Below, piece by piece: positions 7,788 through 15,709 of a stretch of 64,000 nucleotides of DNA. This stretch comes from UBA5195 sp034432755. GTDB taxonomy: Bacteria > Chloroflexota > Anaerolineae > Anaerolineales > Villigracilaceae. How positions within the stretch are numbered: position 1 is the first letter of the stretch; the number at the start of each line of letters is the position of its first letter. Both the position numbers and the translations under genes were made by a program. The notes under the pieces were generated by a model. That model was not told the origin of the DNA. It worked only from the letters and a program-made list of their open reading frames with translations, and searched no databases. Location: positions 3,637-67,636 of the forward strand of contig DAOUBQ010000074.1 in the NCBI GenBank assembly GCA_034432755.1, read 5' to 3'.

Positions 7788-8534
7788 TTATAAAAGCGAG
7801 TAGCCGCCATCTACGGTGAGGGTATGACCGGTAATATATTCGTTATCGAGCAAAAATTCAAGGGAGCGGGCAATTTCATCGAGATGGGCGGCACGCTGGA
7901 TGGGCAGGCGCGAGACCAGTCGACTCCACTCTTCGGGCGGGGTATCGTCGGAGGGCAACACCAGCCCCGGCGCAAGGGCATTAACGCGTACTTTTGGCGC
8001 AAAGGCGCGCGCCATAATGCGGGTGAGCGATTCTAGCCCGGCTTTGCTGACGGTGTAGGCGGCAAAGCGCGCCCAGGCCTTTTCGGCGGCGATGTCGCTG
8101 ACGTTAACGATGAGCCCGCCCGCTTCCATGCGCTGGTATGCACGCTGGGCGCACAAAAAGGGCGCCCGCAGGTTCAGGCCGAGCATTTCATCCCAGGCAG
8201 CCGTGCTTGTGGAGCGGATGTCACCGGCGCGCATGAGAGCTGCCGAGTTGACCAGCACGCGCAGGCCAGAGAGTTGGTTGGCCGGGTCGGCCAGGATGAA
8301 ATCGAGCGATTGGAAGAGGCTGTCCACCTGGGCTGCATTGGTCAGGTCGGCACAGACGGGGAAAACCGAAACGCCCAGGGCGCGGAGTTCGAGGGCGGTC
8401 TGTTCGGCGCGAAATTGCGAGGCGTGATAATGCAGCAAAATGGCGTATCCGCGCCGGGCAAGGGCAAGCGCAAAGACGCGGCCCAGGCGATGGGCGGCGC
8501 CGGTGACAAGCGCGAGGGGGAATTGGCTATCCAT
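7788..8534 (-). CDS. SDR oxidoreductase, pteridine-reductase-like
   Basis: 248 residues, a classical short-chain dehydrogenase. It has the cofactor motif TGAAHRLGR, an N-S-A-A form of the N-N-A-G motif, the serine in VSDIA and the Y-T-V-S-K catalytic pair. The T-G-A-x-x-R-x-G form with arginine is typical of pteridine reductase/FolM-like SDRs using NADPH, so a dihydropteridine or folate substrate is possible; this would fit neighbouring molybdopterin genes but is inference. It heads the minus-strand gene group ending in the receiver gene at 2640. Confidence 0.82.
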   Translation of the reverse strand: MDSQFPLALVTGAAHRLGRVFALALARRGYAILLHYHASQFRAEQTALELRALGVSVFPVCADLTNAAQVDSLFQSLDFILADPANQLSGLRVLVNSAALMRAGDIRSTSTAAWDEMLGLNLRAPFLCAQRAYQRMEAGGLIVNVSDIAAEKAWARFAAYTVSKAGLESLTRIMARAFAPKVRVNALAPGLVLPSDDTPPEEWSRLVSRLPIQRAAHLDEIARSLEFLLDNEYITGHTLTVDGGYSLL

Positions 8535-8957
8535 GCCTCTATTTTAGTGTATTTTGGGCGGAGTCTAAAGGCATGGGAATGTACCAAGTATTTCAATAGA
8601 CCGTATCGGCAATAAAAAATTGGACGCAAACGAGAACGGACAAGAGCGGAAAAGGCTCTTAAAATCCGCGTACTCAGCGTTAATCCGGCGACCCCTGGAG
8701 ATGAATCGCCGGGCGATCAGTACAAAGTCCGCTTAAGCGGGCTGAACAGCCATTTTCAGACGGCTTTGGATGAATAGCCTGGGCATTTATGTCCGGACGG
8801 AATGTCGAAAGAAGATTTTTCGGATAGGCTCTTAATCTGTCCGATATAGAATGCCGTGGCAGGAGTCCAAAACAGACCTAAAAACGCGAAATAGTGTTTA
8901 ATTATATAAACAGGGAAACCTGACATCCCAATTCAAGCATTCAAGAGGAGATGTAAA
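8535..8957. other. 423-bp intergenic region with chained hairpins and an operator-like dyad
   Basis: Divergent promoters for the SDR (minus) and the ECF S-component (plus) must lie here. At 8690-8800 there is a chain of short inverted repeats, including GTCCGCTTAAGCGGGCT and GGCGAC...ATCGCC, of the same style as the elements at 14942-14990 and 18125-18245. At 8895-8912 is a symmetric TGTTTA-N6-TAAACA. A leader of this length before a vitamin-type transporter could hold a riboswitch, but I could not match a known class. Confidence 0.5.
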
Positions 8958-9641
8958 ATGAACTGGCTGAAGAAAGACTTTAATACCATGACGTGGGTGC
9001 TTATTCCGGTTGCCATTGCCATCAATGTTGCCATCGGCCAAATTGTGGTCCTGCTCCGGCTGCCGGTCTATTTGGATAGCATCGGCACCGTGCTGGTCGG
9101 CGCGATTTGCGGCCCGGTGGCCGGTCTGCTGACGGGAATGCTCTCCAATATCATCTGGGGCCTGGCAGTTGACCCAAACGCGCTGCCCTGGTTCCCGGTG
9201 GCGGGGGTCATCGGCCTGGTGGCAGGTCTGTGCGCCAACGCCGGCCTGTTCAAAAACTGGTGGAAAGTGGTCATCACCGGTTTCCTGATTGCGCTTGGGG
9301 CGGTGCTTTCCGGCACACCGATTGCAGTCTACCTGTATGGTGGCATCACGGCCAGCGGGTCATCGTTTATCACAGCCTTCCTCATCCAAACCGGGCGCGA
9401 TATCGTCTCGGCGGTTTTAAGCACCAACTTCATTGTCGAGCCTATTGACAAGATTTCCACCGCCCTGCTGGCCTTTGCCATCATTCAGGGACTTTCGCAG
9501 CGATTCGTGGCGCGCTTCCCGCGCCCTGAAAACGTGGCCGTCGAGAAAGGCCAGGGACGCACCCAGCTCTTCATCGCCGTGGGCGTGGTCATTGTGCTGG
9601 TCCTGCTGGCGGCATTCGTGGTCGTCAACATCCTGGGCTGA
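8958..9641 (+). CDS. ECF transporter substrate-specificity (S) component
   Basis: 227 residues, about six or seven membrane helices, preceded by a strong ribosome-binding site (AAGAGGAGATGTAAA-ATG). The pattern LRLPVYLDSIGTVLVGAICGPVAGLLTGMLSN is typical of ECF S-components, in which early helices carry the A-x-x-x-A-like face that binds EcfT. The C-terminus adds an extra helix after a charged stretch (RFPRPENVAVEKGQGR). Genes for EcfT and EcfA follow, so this is a dedicated module. The vitamin or metal carried cannot be told from sequence. Confidence 0.85.
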   Translation: MNWLKKDFNTMTWVLIPVAIAINVAIGQIVVLLRLPVYLDSIGTVLVGAICGPVAGLLTGMLSNIIWGLAVDPNALPWFPVAGVIGLVAGLCANAGLFKNWWKVVITGFLIALGAVLSGTPIAVYLYGGITASGSSFITAFLIQTGRDIVSAVLSTNFIVEPIDKISTALLAFAIIQGLSQRFVARFPRPENVAVEKGQGRTQLFIAVGVVIVLVLLAAFVVVNILG

Positions 9642-9663
9642 CCCGAAATAAAATCATAACTAT

Positions 9664-9712
9664 CTTTCCGCCCTCGCCCCCAACCCCTCTCCCAATGAGA
9701 GAGGGGAGAAAA
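9664..9712. repeat. Dispersed CCCCAACCCCTCTCCC-type hairpin repeat
   Basis: The segment with CCAACCCCTCTCCCAATGAG and then AGAGGGGAGAA forms a hairpin (CCCCTCTC / GAGAGGGG). This type of C-rich hairpin is found scattered in many bacterial genomes. Here it sits between the S and T genes of the transporter. Confidence 0.6.
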
Positions 9713-9730
9713 CAGCCGCATTTAAAAAAA

Positions 9731-9777
9731 CCGTCCCGGAGGTTCTTTCGCAACAAGGAAAGCAACCTTCGGGACGG
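9731..9777. terminator. Long hairpin between S and T genes
   Basis: A 14-bp stem (CCGTCCCGGAGGTT / AACCTTCGGGACGG, one G-U pair) with a 19-nt loop and a preceding A7 run. On the plus strand only TTT follows, so it would be a weak attenuator there. On the minus strand the A7 run becomes a U-run, a proper terminator geometry, although no minus gene reads into it. Confidence 0.55.
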
Positions 9778-9807
9778 CTGGTTTAACAAATAGGGTAAAA
9801 TCCACCC

Positions 9808-10590
9808 ATGCACGAACGCCTCTCGCTCTACATTCACCGCGCAAGCCGGCTGCACCGGCTGAACCCGCTCACCAAACTGACGCTGACCTTCGCCCTCATC
9901 CTGGTCGCCTTCACCAGCCCCTGGTACTGGACTGCAACGGGATTGATTGTCGCCGTCGTCGTCCCCCTCAGTTTCGTGGGCAAAGTCCAGCGCGAATATT
10001 CCTGGACCGCCCTGCGCCTGCTCGCGCCGGTGACGGGCTTCATCTTCGTCATGCAATCTTTTTTCCTGCCGGGCGGCGAAACCGAATTGTTTCGATTCGC
10101 CTTCCTGCGGCTGACGAGTGAAACGCTGGCCCAGGCCTATCTCACCGCCATCCGCATTTTCGTGATGGTGTCCTCGTTCCTCCTCTTCCTGCTCACCACC
10201 CACCCCAGCGAATTGATGGGCGACCTGACGCGGCGCGGACTGCCCGGCCAGTTTGCCTACGTCATCGTCAGCACCCTGCAAATCATCCCCCAAATGCAAG
10301 CCAAAGCCCAAACCATCATCGCCGCCCAGCGCTCGCGCGGGCTGGATACCGAAGGGACGTTCCTGAAGCGGGTCGGCGCGCTGGCGCCGCTGGTTGGGCC
10401 GCTGGTGTTCGGGTCGCTGGTAGAGGTGGAGGAGCGCGCCATCGCCATCGAAGCGCGCGGATTCACCTCGGCGCGCCCCAAGACCTTCCTGCGCGAACTG
10501 CCCGATACCCGTGCCGATAAATTCATCCGCTGGACGCTGGTCGTTCTCGTCCTGTTTACCTTCGCAGCGCGGCTCTTGCGCTGGGGATAG
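9808..10590 (+). CDS. ecfT: ECF transporter T component
   Basis: 260 residues. It has the EcfT layout: N-terminal RLHRLNPLTKLTLTFALILV, membrane helices, then a coupling-helix region with AAQRSRGLDTEG and a second A-x-x-x-R-G-F (AIAIEARGFTSARP), the two A-R-G motifs that contact the ATPases. It transmits ATP hydrolysis to the S-component. The start has no clear ribosome-binding site. The gene is 8 bp upstream of the ATPase gene. Confidence 0.92.
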   Translation: MHERLSLYIHRASRLHRLNPLTKLTLTFALILVAFTSPWYWTATGLIVAVVVPLSFVGKVQREYSWTALRLLAPVTGFIFVMQSFFLPGGETELFRFAFLRLTSETLAQAYLTAIRIFVMVSSFLLFLLTTHPSELMGDLTRRGLPGQFAYVIVSTLQIIPQMQAKAQTIIAAQRSRGLDTEGTFLKRVGALAPLVGPLVFGSLVEVEERAIAIEARGFTSARPKTFLRELPDTRADKFIRWTLVVLVLFTFAARLLRWG

Positions 10591-10598
10591 TTGAAGCA

Positions 10599-11453
10599 AT
10601 GGCTCTCGTCACCCTCGAAAACGTCACCTACCAGTACCCGCTCACCGAAACGCCGGTGCTAAAAAACGTCAGCCTGGATATCAACGAAGGCGAGTTTGTG
10701 GCCGTCATCGGCCCAAACGGCGCGGGCAAATCAACGCTGTGCTACACCATTTCGGGCTTCATCCCGCACTTTTTCAAGGGTGAACTGGGCGGTTCGGTGA
10801 AAGTGGCGGGTGTTGAAGGGCGCGAATCCGGCCTGAGCGAATGGGTCACCAACGTCGGGCTGGTCTTCCAGAACCCGTTCAACCAGATTTCAGGAGCAAA
10901 ATACACTGTCTACGAAGAAATTGCTTTCGGACTGGAGAATCTGGGGCTTCCGCGCGGCGAAATGAAAGCCCGGGTGGAAGAAACCCTGGCAATGACCGGC
11001 ATTCATCACCTGGCCGAGCGCTCGCCCTATTCACTCTCCGGCGGTCAGCAACAGCGCGTGGCGCTGGCCTCCATCCTGGTCATGCAGCCCAGGGTATTGG
11101 TGTTGGACGAGCCGACCAGCCAGCTGGACCCGATTGGCACGCGCGAAGTCTTCGGCGTCATCCGCGAGATGAGCAAGCGAGGCATGACCGTTATCCTGGT
11201 GGAACACAAAGTGGAGTGGATAGCGGAATTTGCCGACCGGGTGGTGGCCCTGCACGATGGGGAAATCCTGCTCGAAGGCACTCCCGGCGACGTGCTGACC
11301 CACCCCAGCCTGCCTGCCAAGAACTTTGGGCTTTCGCGCTACACCCAGACCGCCCGCTCCGCCGCCGAAAACGGACTGTGGCCGAAAGGCCGCCGCCTGC
11401 CCGTGACGCTGAACGAGGCGGTTGAGGGATTCTCGAAAGCAGACAGACCCTGA
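10599..11453 (+). CDS. ecfA: ECF transporter ATPase
   Basis: 284 residues, one ABC ATPase domain: Walker A GPNGAGKST, Q-loop LVFQNPFNQISG, signature LSGGQQQRVALA, Walker B VLVLDEPTSQLD, H-loop EHKVE. In ECF modules two ATPases (EcfA and EcfA') or one tandem protein are usual. Here only one domain is present, and the tail (LPVTLNEAVEGF) resembles the linker to a second domain in tandem proteins, so the gene may be a shortened tandem ATPase, a homodimer former, or pair with an ATPase elsewhere. A terminator follows at once. Confidence 0.92.
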   Translation: MALVTLENVTYQYPLTETPVLKNVSLDINEGEFVAVIGPNGAGKSTLCYTISGFIPHFFKGELGGSVKVAGVEGRESGLSEWVTNVGLVFQNPFNQISGAKYTVYEEIAFGLENLGLPRGEMKARVEETLAMTGIHHLAERSPYSLSGGQQQRVALASILVMQPRVLVLDEPTSQLDPIGTREVFGVIREMSKRGMTVILVEHKVEWIAEFADRVVALHDGEILLEGTPGDVLTHPSLPAKNFGLSRYTQTARSAAENGLWPKGRRLPVTLNEAVEGFSKADRP

Positions 11454-11467
11454 AAAATTTCTGATTC

Positions 11468-11503
11468 AAAAAATCCCCTCTCCGGGCAGAGATGGGATTT
11501 TTT
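11468..11503 (+). terminator. Terminator after the ECF genes
   Basis: Stem AAAAATCCC / GGGATTTTT with an inner CTCT/AGAG and a T-run (TTTTTT). It closes the ECF operon 15 bp after the stop. Confidence 0.85.
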
Positions 11504-11619
11504 AATTTCACTGAAAAAATCTTTTCTTCCCACGAAGAACACTCAGGCCATGACGTTTTTTGAGGTTCTCTTGCGCCGAATTTCAAGATTCTTCATTCCG
11601 CCGTTCGGAATTCCCTTGT

Positions 11620-11658
11620 GTACTTCGTGTCCTTTGTGGTGATGGGCTTTTTGCAGTG
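11620..11658 (+). repeat. Dispersed repeat fragment
   Basis: TACTTCGTGTCCTTTGTGG followed by TGATGGGCTTTTTGCAG. It is related to the segments at 7723-7761, 14983-15020 and 20021-20060. Confidence 0.6.
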
Positions 11659-11822
11659 AACTCATTTTTTATCTTCCAACTTTGCTATTCTCATAGCCTG
11701 GTGAATATCGGCAATCAACATGTAGCGCCTCAAAAATTCCATGTTTTTTACAAGATTGTTGCCACACTATCCAACCTTCCAACCCTTTGCGCGCATCTCC
11801 AAATTAGGATATATTCTGCCCC

Positions 11823-13301
11823 ATGCAAAACAGACTCGTCCTCGTTACCGGCGCGACCGGTTATGTCGGCAGCCGCCTGGTTCTGCGCTTGCTGGATTGC
11901 GGCTGCACCGTCCGCGTATTGGTGCGCGACCCCGCGCGGCTGGAGGGGCGTCCCTGGCTGGGAAAGGTGCAAGTGTTCCAGGGCGATGCCACCCGGCGCG
12001 AGACGCTGCTCCCGGCGCTGGAGGGCGTTTCAGCGGCGTACTATCTCATTCACGGGCGGCAAGGCGGCAGAGTAGATGCCGAGCGTGACATGGTCGCGGC
12101 GCGCCACTTCGCCGCAGCCGCTGAGCAGGCGAATATCGAGCGAATTATCTACCTGGGGGAATTGGTGGACCCCACGGCGCGGCTCTCGCCGTATCTCCGT
12201 TCGCGCCACGAAACCGGTTACGTCCTGCGCCAGGGACGCGTACCGGTGACGGAATTCCGGGCCGGGATGATTATCGGCTCCGGGTCGGTCTTGTTCGAGA
12301 TGGTGCGCTATCTCTCAGAACGCGAACCGGTTCTGATCTGCCCGCGCTGGTTTTTCTCGAAAGCCCAGCCCATTGCCATCCGCAACGTGCTGGATTACCT
12401 GGCCGGGGCGCTGGAACAACCCGAGAGCGTGGCCAAACTGATTGAAATCGGCGGCCCAACGCGCCTAACCTACGCCGATATGCTGATGGAATACGCCAGG
12501 GTGCGCAACTTAAAGCGCATTCTCATCCCCACACCAATTTACGCGCCACACCTTTCGGCGTATTGGGTGCATCTGGTCACGCCGGTCACCTACAACGCGG
12601 TGCTGCCGCTCATCGAGGGCCTGCACGCCGATTCGCTGGTGAATGACGACCTGGCGCGGCTGTTGTTCCCTTACATCAAGCTGCTCGATTTCGAGACCGC
12701 CGTGCGTTACGCGCTCAAAAAAATCGAAGCGGGCGACATCGAATCGTCGTGGTCCGACGCGCTGGTGACGAGCGCGGGCGATACCCAGCCGTATCGGTTT
12801 GCCATTCAGGAGGGGATGTTCATCGAGAAGCGCCAGCGGGTAGTGGAACTGCCTCCGCAGGCCGTCTTCTGCTCCTTTACCGGAATCGGCGGGCAGCGCG
12901 GCTGGCTGTATATGGATTGGGCCTGGGGGCTGCGCGGCTGGCTCGATAAAATTGTCGGCGGGGTGGGCCTGCGGCGCGGGCGGCGGCACCCCGATGAGAT
13001 TTGGGTCGGGGAATCGCTCGATTTTTGGCGCGTTGAGCAGATGGTTGCGCCGCAACCTCCCGAAAATAAGGGGATGATGCGACTGCGCGCCGAGATGAAG
13101 CTACCCGGCAAGGCCTGGCTAGAATTTCAGGCCGAACCGCTGGAAGGGGGCAAAACCCGCCTGACAACGACCGCCTATTTTGACCCGCACGGTTTGTTTG
13201 GATTCCTCTATTGGTATGCCATGTGGCCCTTCCATAAGTTCATTTTCGATGGGTTGACCGATAAAATTGCCGAAAGAGCGAAGGGAATCAGTAATCAGTA
13301 A
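11823..13301 (+). CDS. Atypical SDR (NAD(P)H-binding) with C-terminal DUF2867-like domain
   Basis: 492 residues. Residues 1-about 320 are an NmrA/atypical SDR Rossmann domain (VLVTGATGYVGSRL; FRAGMIIGSGS). Residues about 330-490 resemble the DUF2867 domain that follows such SDRs (GIGGQRGWLYMDWAWGLRGW, RLRAEMKLPGKAWLEF, YFDPHGLFGFLYWYAMWPFH). The role is unknown; relatives are called nucleoside-diphosphate-sugar epimerase-like. The 3-prime end runs into the heptamer array: the last codons (I-S-N-Q-stop) are read from the first repeat units, so the native C-terminus may have been replaced. A shorter paralogue follows. Confidence 0.85.
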   Translation: MQNRLVLVTGATGYVGSRLVLRLLDCGCTVRVLVRDPARLEGRPWLGKVQVFQGDATRRETLLPALEGVSAAYYLIHGRQGGRVDAERDMVAARHFAAAAEQANIERIIYLGELVDPTARLSPYLRSRHETGYVLRQGRVPVTEFRAGMIIGSGSVLFEMVRYLSEREPVLICPRWFFSKAQPIAIRNVLDYLAGALEQPESVAKLIEIGGPTRLTYADMLMEYARVRNLKRILIPTPIYAPHLSAYWVHLVTPVTYNAVLPLIEGLHADSLVNDDLARLLFPYIKLLDFETAVRYALKKIEAGDIESSWSDALVTSAGDTQPYRFAIQEGMFIEKRQRVVELPPQAVFCSFTGIGGQRGWLYMDWAWGLRGWLDKIVGGVGLRRGRRHPDEIWVGESLDFWRVEQMVAPQPPENKGMMRLRAEMKLPGKAWLEFQAEPLEGGKTRLTTTAYFDPHGLFGFLYWYAMWPFHKFIFDGLTDKIAERAKGISNQ

Positions 13302-13642
13302 TCAGTGAGCAGTGAACAGTAATCAGTGAGCAGTAAGCAGTGAACAGTAATCAGTGAGCAGTAAGCAGTGAACAGTAATCAGTGAGCAGTGAGCAGTGAA
13401 CAGTAATCAGTGAACAGTAATCAGTGAGCAGTAAGCAGTGAACAGTAATCAGTGAGCAGTGAGCAGTGAGCAGTGAGCAGTGAACAGTAAGCAGTGAACA
13501 GTAATCAGTGAGCAGTGAACAGTAATCAGTGAGCAGTGAGCAGTGAACAGTAAGCAGTGAACAGTAATCAGTGAGCAGTGAGCAGTGAGCAGTGAGCAGT
13601 GAGCAGTAAGCAGTGAGCAGTGAGCAGTGAGCAGTGAGCAGT
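13289..13642. repeat. In-phase array of 50 CAGTRAD heptamers
   Basis: CAGT recurs every seven bases from 13289 to 13642 without a single phase break: 50 full heptamers plus a last CAGT. The three variable bases take only four forms, GAG, GAA, AAT and AAG, in a partly regular order (GAG-AAG-GAA-AAT recurs). The array begins within the last codons of the upstream SDR gene and ends 27 bp before the next gene. It resembles the short tandemly repeated heptamers known from cyanobacteria. There are no spacers, so it is not a CRISPR. Confidence 0.97.
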
Positions 13643-13669
13643 TCCTGGTAATCGGTATGGGGTAGCGCT

Positions 13670-14956
13670 TTGAATCAATCGCCCAATCAAAAAATCCTGG
13701 TGACGGGGGCCACCGGCTACCTTGCTGGCCGCCTGATACCCTTGCTGTTAGAGCAAGGCTACCCGGTTCGCGGCTTGGCGCGTCAACCCGAACGGTTGCA
13801 GGCGCGCAAGTGGCACGGGCAGGTGGAAGTGACCGCCGGAGATGTGACCCGTCCCGAAACGCTACCCGCCGCCCTGCAAAATGTCCGCGCTGCGTATTAT
13901 CTCGTTCACAGCATGTCTGCGGGGCATGGCTACGACCGCCTGGACCTGCAAGCAGCGCGAAACTTTGGGCAGGCAGCCAAACAAGCGGGCCTCGAACACA
14001 TTATCTACGTCGGCGGGCTGGCAGACCCCCATGACCCTGGCCTGGCGCTGCACCTGAAATCACGCATTGAGACGGGAGATGCCCTGCGCGAGGCGGGCGT
14101 GCCAGTCACTGAGTTCCGGGCGGGGGTGATTGTGGGGCCAGGGTCGGTCTCGTTTGAGATGATTCGTTTCATTGCCGAGCAGTTCCCGCTGATGGTTGGC
14201 CCGGTATGGCTGCGGCATCGCTCACAGCCGATTGCCACGCCCGATATCCTGGCCTACCTGGTGGCCGCGCTCGAAACGCCGGAATGCCGGGGGCAAATTA
14301 TCGAGTTGGGGTGTGAACGGGAGCGGACCTATATCGAAATTATGACGGAATATGCCCAGATTCGCGGGCTGAAGCGATTCCCGTTGCTGCTGCCGCTCAT
14401 CCCCCCGGCCTTGATGGCTTTTTTTATTGACAAACTGACGCCCGTCGAGTATGCCTACGCCCTGCCGCTGGTGGAAGGACTCCAGAACGATAGCATTGTC
14501 CTGGAGCGGACTCCCCTGAGACTGTTTCCCGATATCCAACCGCTTGATTACGCGGAAGCCGTCCGCCGCGCCCTGGCAGAGACCCACCCCGATACGGTGG
14601 AGCGAACCTGGCTGGATGATGCCCCCAACCGGGCGCAAATGCTGTGCCAGGGGATGTTTATTGACTATCGGCGCATTCCCACAACCCGCGCCGTTCCACC
14701 CACTCCGCCGCCCGTTGCGCGCTTTGGAATTCATTTTCGGCAGGTCGAACGACAGACCAAAAGCCTGCTGCTCCTGAAAGCCAACCCCTTCCCCTCAGGC
14801 CAATGCTGGCTGGAATGGGATTGGGCCGCACAAGACAGGCTGGAACAGACTTTGTTTTTTATTCCAAACGGGCTCACCGGAGCGCTGTTTGGCTATTGGG
14901 GCCTGGCTCGCCTGGGTGATTGGCTTGCAGATGAGGCGCAGTCCGCAGGAGATTAA
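13670..14956 (+). CDS. Atypical SDR (NAD(P)H-binding), paralogue of the upstream gene
   Basis: 428 residues from a TTG start at 13670; no ATG lies nearby in frame and a GGGG stretch is about 10 bp upstream. The Rossmann motif ILVTGATGYLAGRL and the pattern FRAGVIVGPGSVSFEM closely follow the gene at 11823, so the two are tandem duplicates that have diverged. The C-terminal domain is shorter (about residues 335-428: RFGIHFRQVERQTKSLLLL, FIPNGLTGALFGYWGLARLG), a truncated form of the DUF2867-like part. Substrate unknown. The heptamer array separates the two copies. Confidence 0.82.
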   Translation: MNQSPNQKILVTGATGYLAGRLIPLLLEQGYPVRGLARQPERLQARKWHGQVEVTAGDVTRPETLPAALQNVRAAYYLVHSMSAGHGYDRLDLQAARNFGQAAKQAGLEHIIYVGGLADPHDPGLALHLKSRIETGDALREAGVPVTEFRAGVIVGPGSVSFEMIRFIAEQFPLMVGPVWLRHRSQPIATPDILAYLVAALETPECRGQIIELGCERERTYIEIMTEYAQIRGLKRFPLLLPLIPPALMAFFIDKLTPVEYAYALPLVEGLQNDSIVLERTPLRLFPDIQPLDYAEAVRRALAETHPDTVERTWLDDAPNRAQMLCQGMFIDYRRIPTTRAVPPTPPPVARFGIHFRQVERQTKSLLLLKANPFPSGQCWLEWDWAAQDRLEQTLFFIPNGLTGALFGYWGLARLGDWLADEAQSAGD

Positions 14957-14984
14957 TCTCCGGGCTGCGCATACAAAGTTCGCT
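14942..14984. repeat. Dispersed hairpin repeat
   Basis: Contains GGAGATTAATCTCC, a palindrome, followed by GGGCTGCGCATACAAAGTTCGC. The same style (GGAGAT...TCGCC...TACAAAGTCCGC) occurs at 8695-8745, so the two are related copies. It overlaps the last codons of the SDR gene. Confidence 0.6.
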
Positions 14985-15020
14985 TGTGTCCTTTGTAGTG
15001 AAAAAGGCTTTTTCCGTGGA
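14983..15020 (+). repeat. Dispersed repeat fragment
   Basis: CTTGTGTCCTTTGTAGTG then AAAAAGGCTTTTTCCGTGG; a diverged copy of the segment at 11620-11658. Confidence 0.5.
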
Positions 15021-15169
15021 GTCATTTTTAACTGTCAGTAGGGGGAGAAGAGAGAGAGAGTATTGCAGTTGTAGGTTGCCGGTTATACGTGGTGAACACC
15101 TTTTCCTCGTTTTACGATAAATCAAAACAAAAGTCAATCCCAAGATGATTGCACACAATGCACGAATAA

Positions 15170-15198
15170 TTGACATTTTTGCGCTTTTTAATTATAAT
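15170..15198 (+). promoter_or_regulatory. Sigma70 promoter of the Fur-family gene
   Basis: TTGACA (15170-15175), a 17-bp spacer and TATAAT (15193-15198): consensus elements with ideal spacing, 29 bp before the start codon. Confidence 0.88.
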
Positions 15199-15220
15199 CA
15201 TTCTATATTTAGAATAATTA
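15195..15220. promoter_or_regulatory. Fur/PerR-type operator
   Basis: An inverted repeat TAATCATTCTA-TATT-TAGAATAATTA (11-4-11, one mismatch) overlaps the -10 element. It resembles the AT-rich PerR box (TTATAATNATTATAA type). The adjacent Fur-family gene would therefore repress itself and the ATPase gene behind it. Confidence 0.75.
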
Positions 15221-15226
15221 CAAATT

Positions 15227-15694
15227 ATGAACATGAAAGACGCCCTGATATCCGTCCTCAAACAATCGGGCCTGCGCCTAACGCCGCAGCGCCTTGCCAT
15301 TTGTCAAATGCTAGCAGAGACAGACGAACACCCCACCGCAACCCAAATTTACCAGGCGCTCAAACCAAACTATCCCTCGCTTTCGCTGGCGACGGTCTAT
15401 AACACGCTGGAGGCGCTGGTGGGACTGGGCGTGGTGAATGCCCTCGGCCATGCCGGGGATGACCAAGTTCATTACGACGCCGATACCGCCCCACACGTCA
15501 ACCTGGCGTGCATTTCGTGCCACAAAATTGTGGACGTTCCCTCTGAGCATGTCCACCAACTGCAAGGGGAAATTACCAGCGCCAGCGGCTTTCGCTTGCT
15601 GGGCGCACGCGTGCTTTATTATGGGGTTTGCCCGGAGTGTCAGGCAAAACAGGCGGCAGCCCCCAATCAACTACCCACCATGAATGAACAATAA
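15227..15694 (+). CDS. Fur-family regulator, PerR-like
   Basis: 155 residues; an N-terminal winged helix (SGLRLTPQRLAICQML, SLATVYNTLEALVGLGVV) and a C-terminal metal/dimer domain with two C-x-x-C pairs (ACISCH, GVCPEC), the structural zinc site. The regulatory-site region reads HYDADTAPHVNLACISC; one of the usual PerR histidines appears as Asn, so the sensing site is not certain. PerR identity is argued by the operator and by the neighbours (P1B4 ATPase, peroxiredoxin). No ribosome-binding site is visible before the ATG at 15227; 15233 is an alternative start. Confidence 0.82.
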   Translation: MNMKDALISVLKQSGLRLTPQRLAICQMLAETDEHPTATQIYQALKPNYPSLSLATVYNTLEALVGLGVVNALGHAGDDQVHYDADTAPHVNLACISCHKIVDVPSEHVHQLQGEITSASGFRLLGARVLYYGVCPECQAKQAAAPNQLPTMNEQ

Positions 15695-15709
15695 TCGGTG
15701 ACCAGAACA

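Larger units (their letters stand above)
11454..11822. other. 369-bp intergenic region
   Basis: It holds the ecfA terminator (11468-11503) and then non-coding repeat-like sequence, including the dispersed fragment at 11620-11658. A TATATT at about 11811 could be the -10 element of the next gene; I see no convincing -35 partner. Confidence 0.5.

Noticed and set aside
8535..8957. A riboswitch (cobalamin or TPP type) before the S-component
   Set aside because: I could not find the conserved boxes of either class; only short inverted repeats are visible.
9625..10599. A 324-codon minus-strand frame opposite ecfT
   Set aside because: Composition is rich in Gly, Gln, Asp and Glu without motifs, and ecfT on the other strand is a clear family member.
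13289..13642. CRISPR-like repeat array
   Set aside because: Units are only 7 bp and contiguous, with no spacers and no cas genes.
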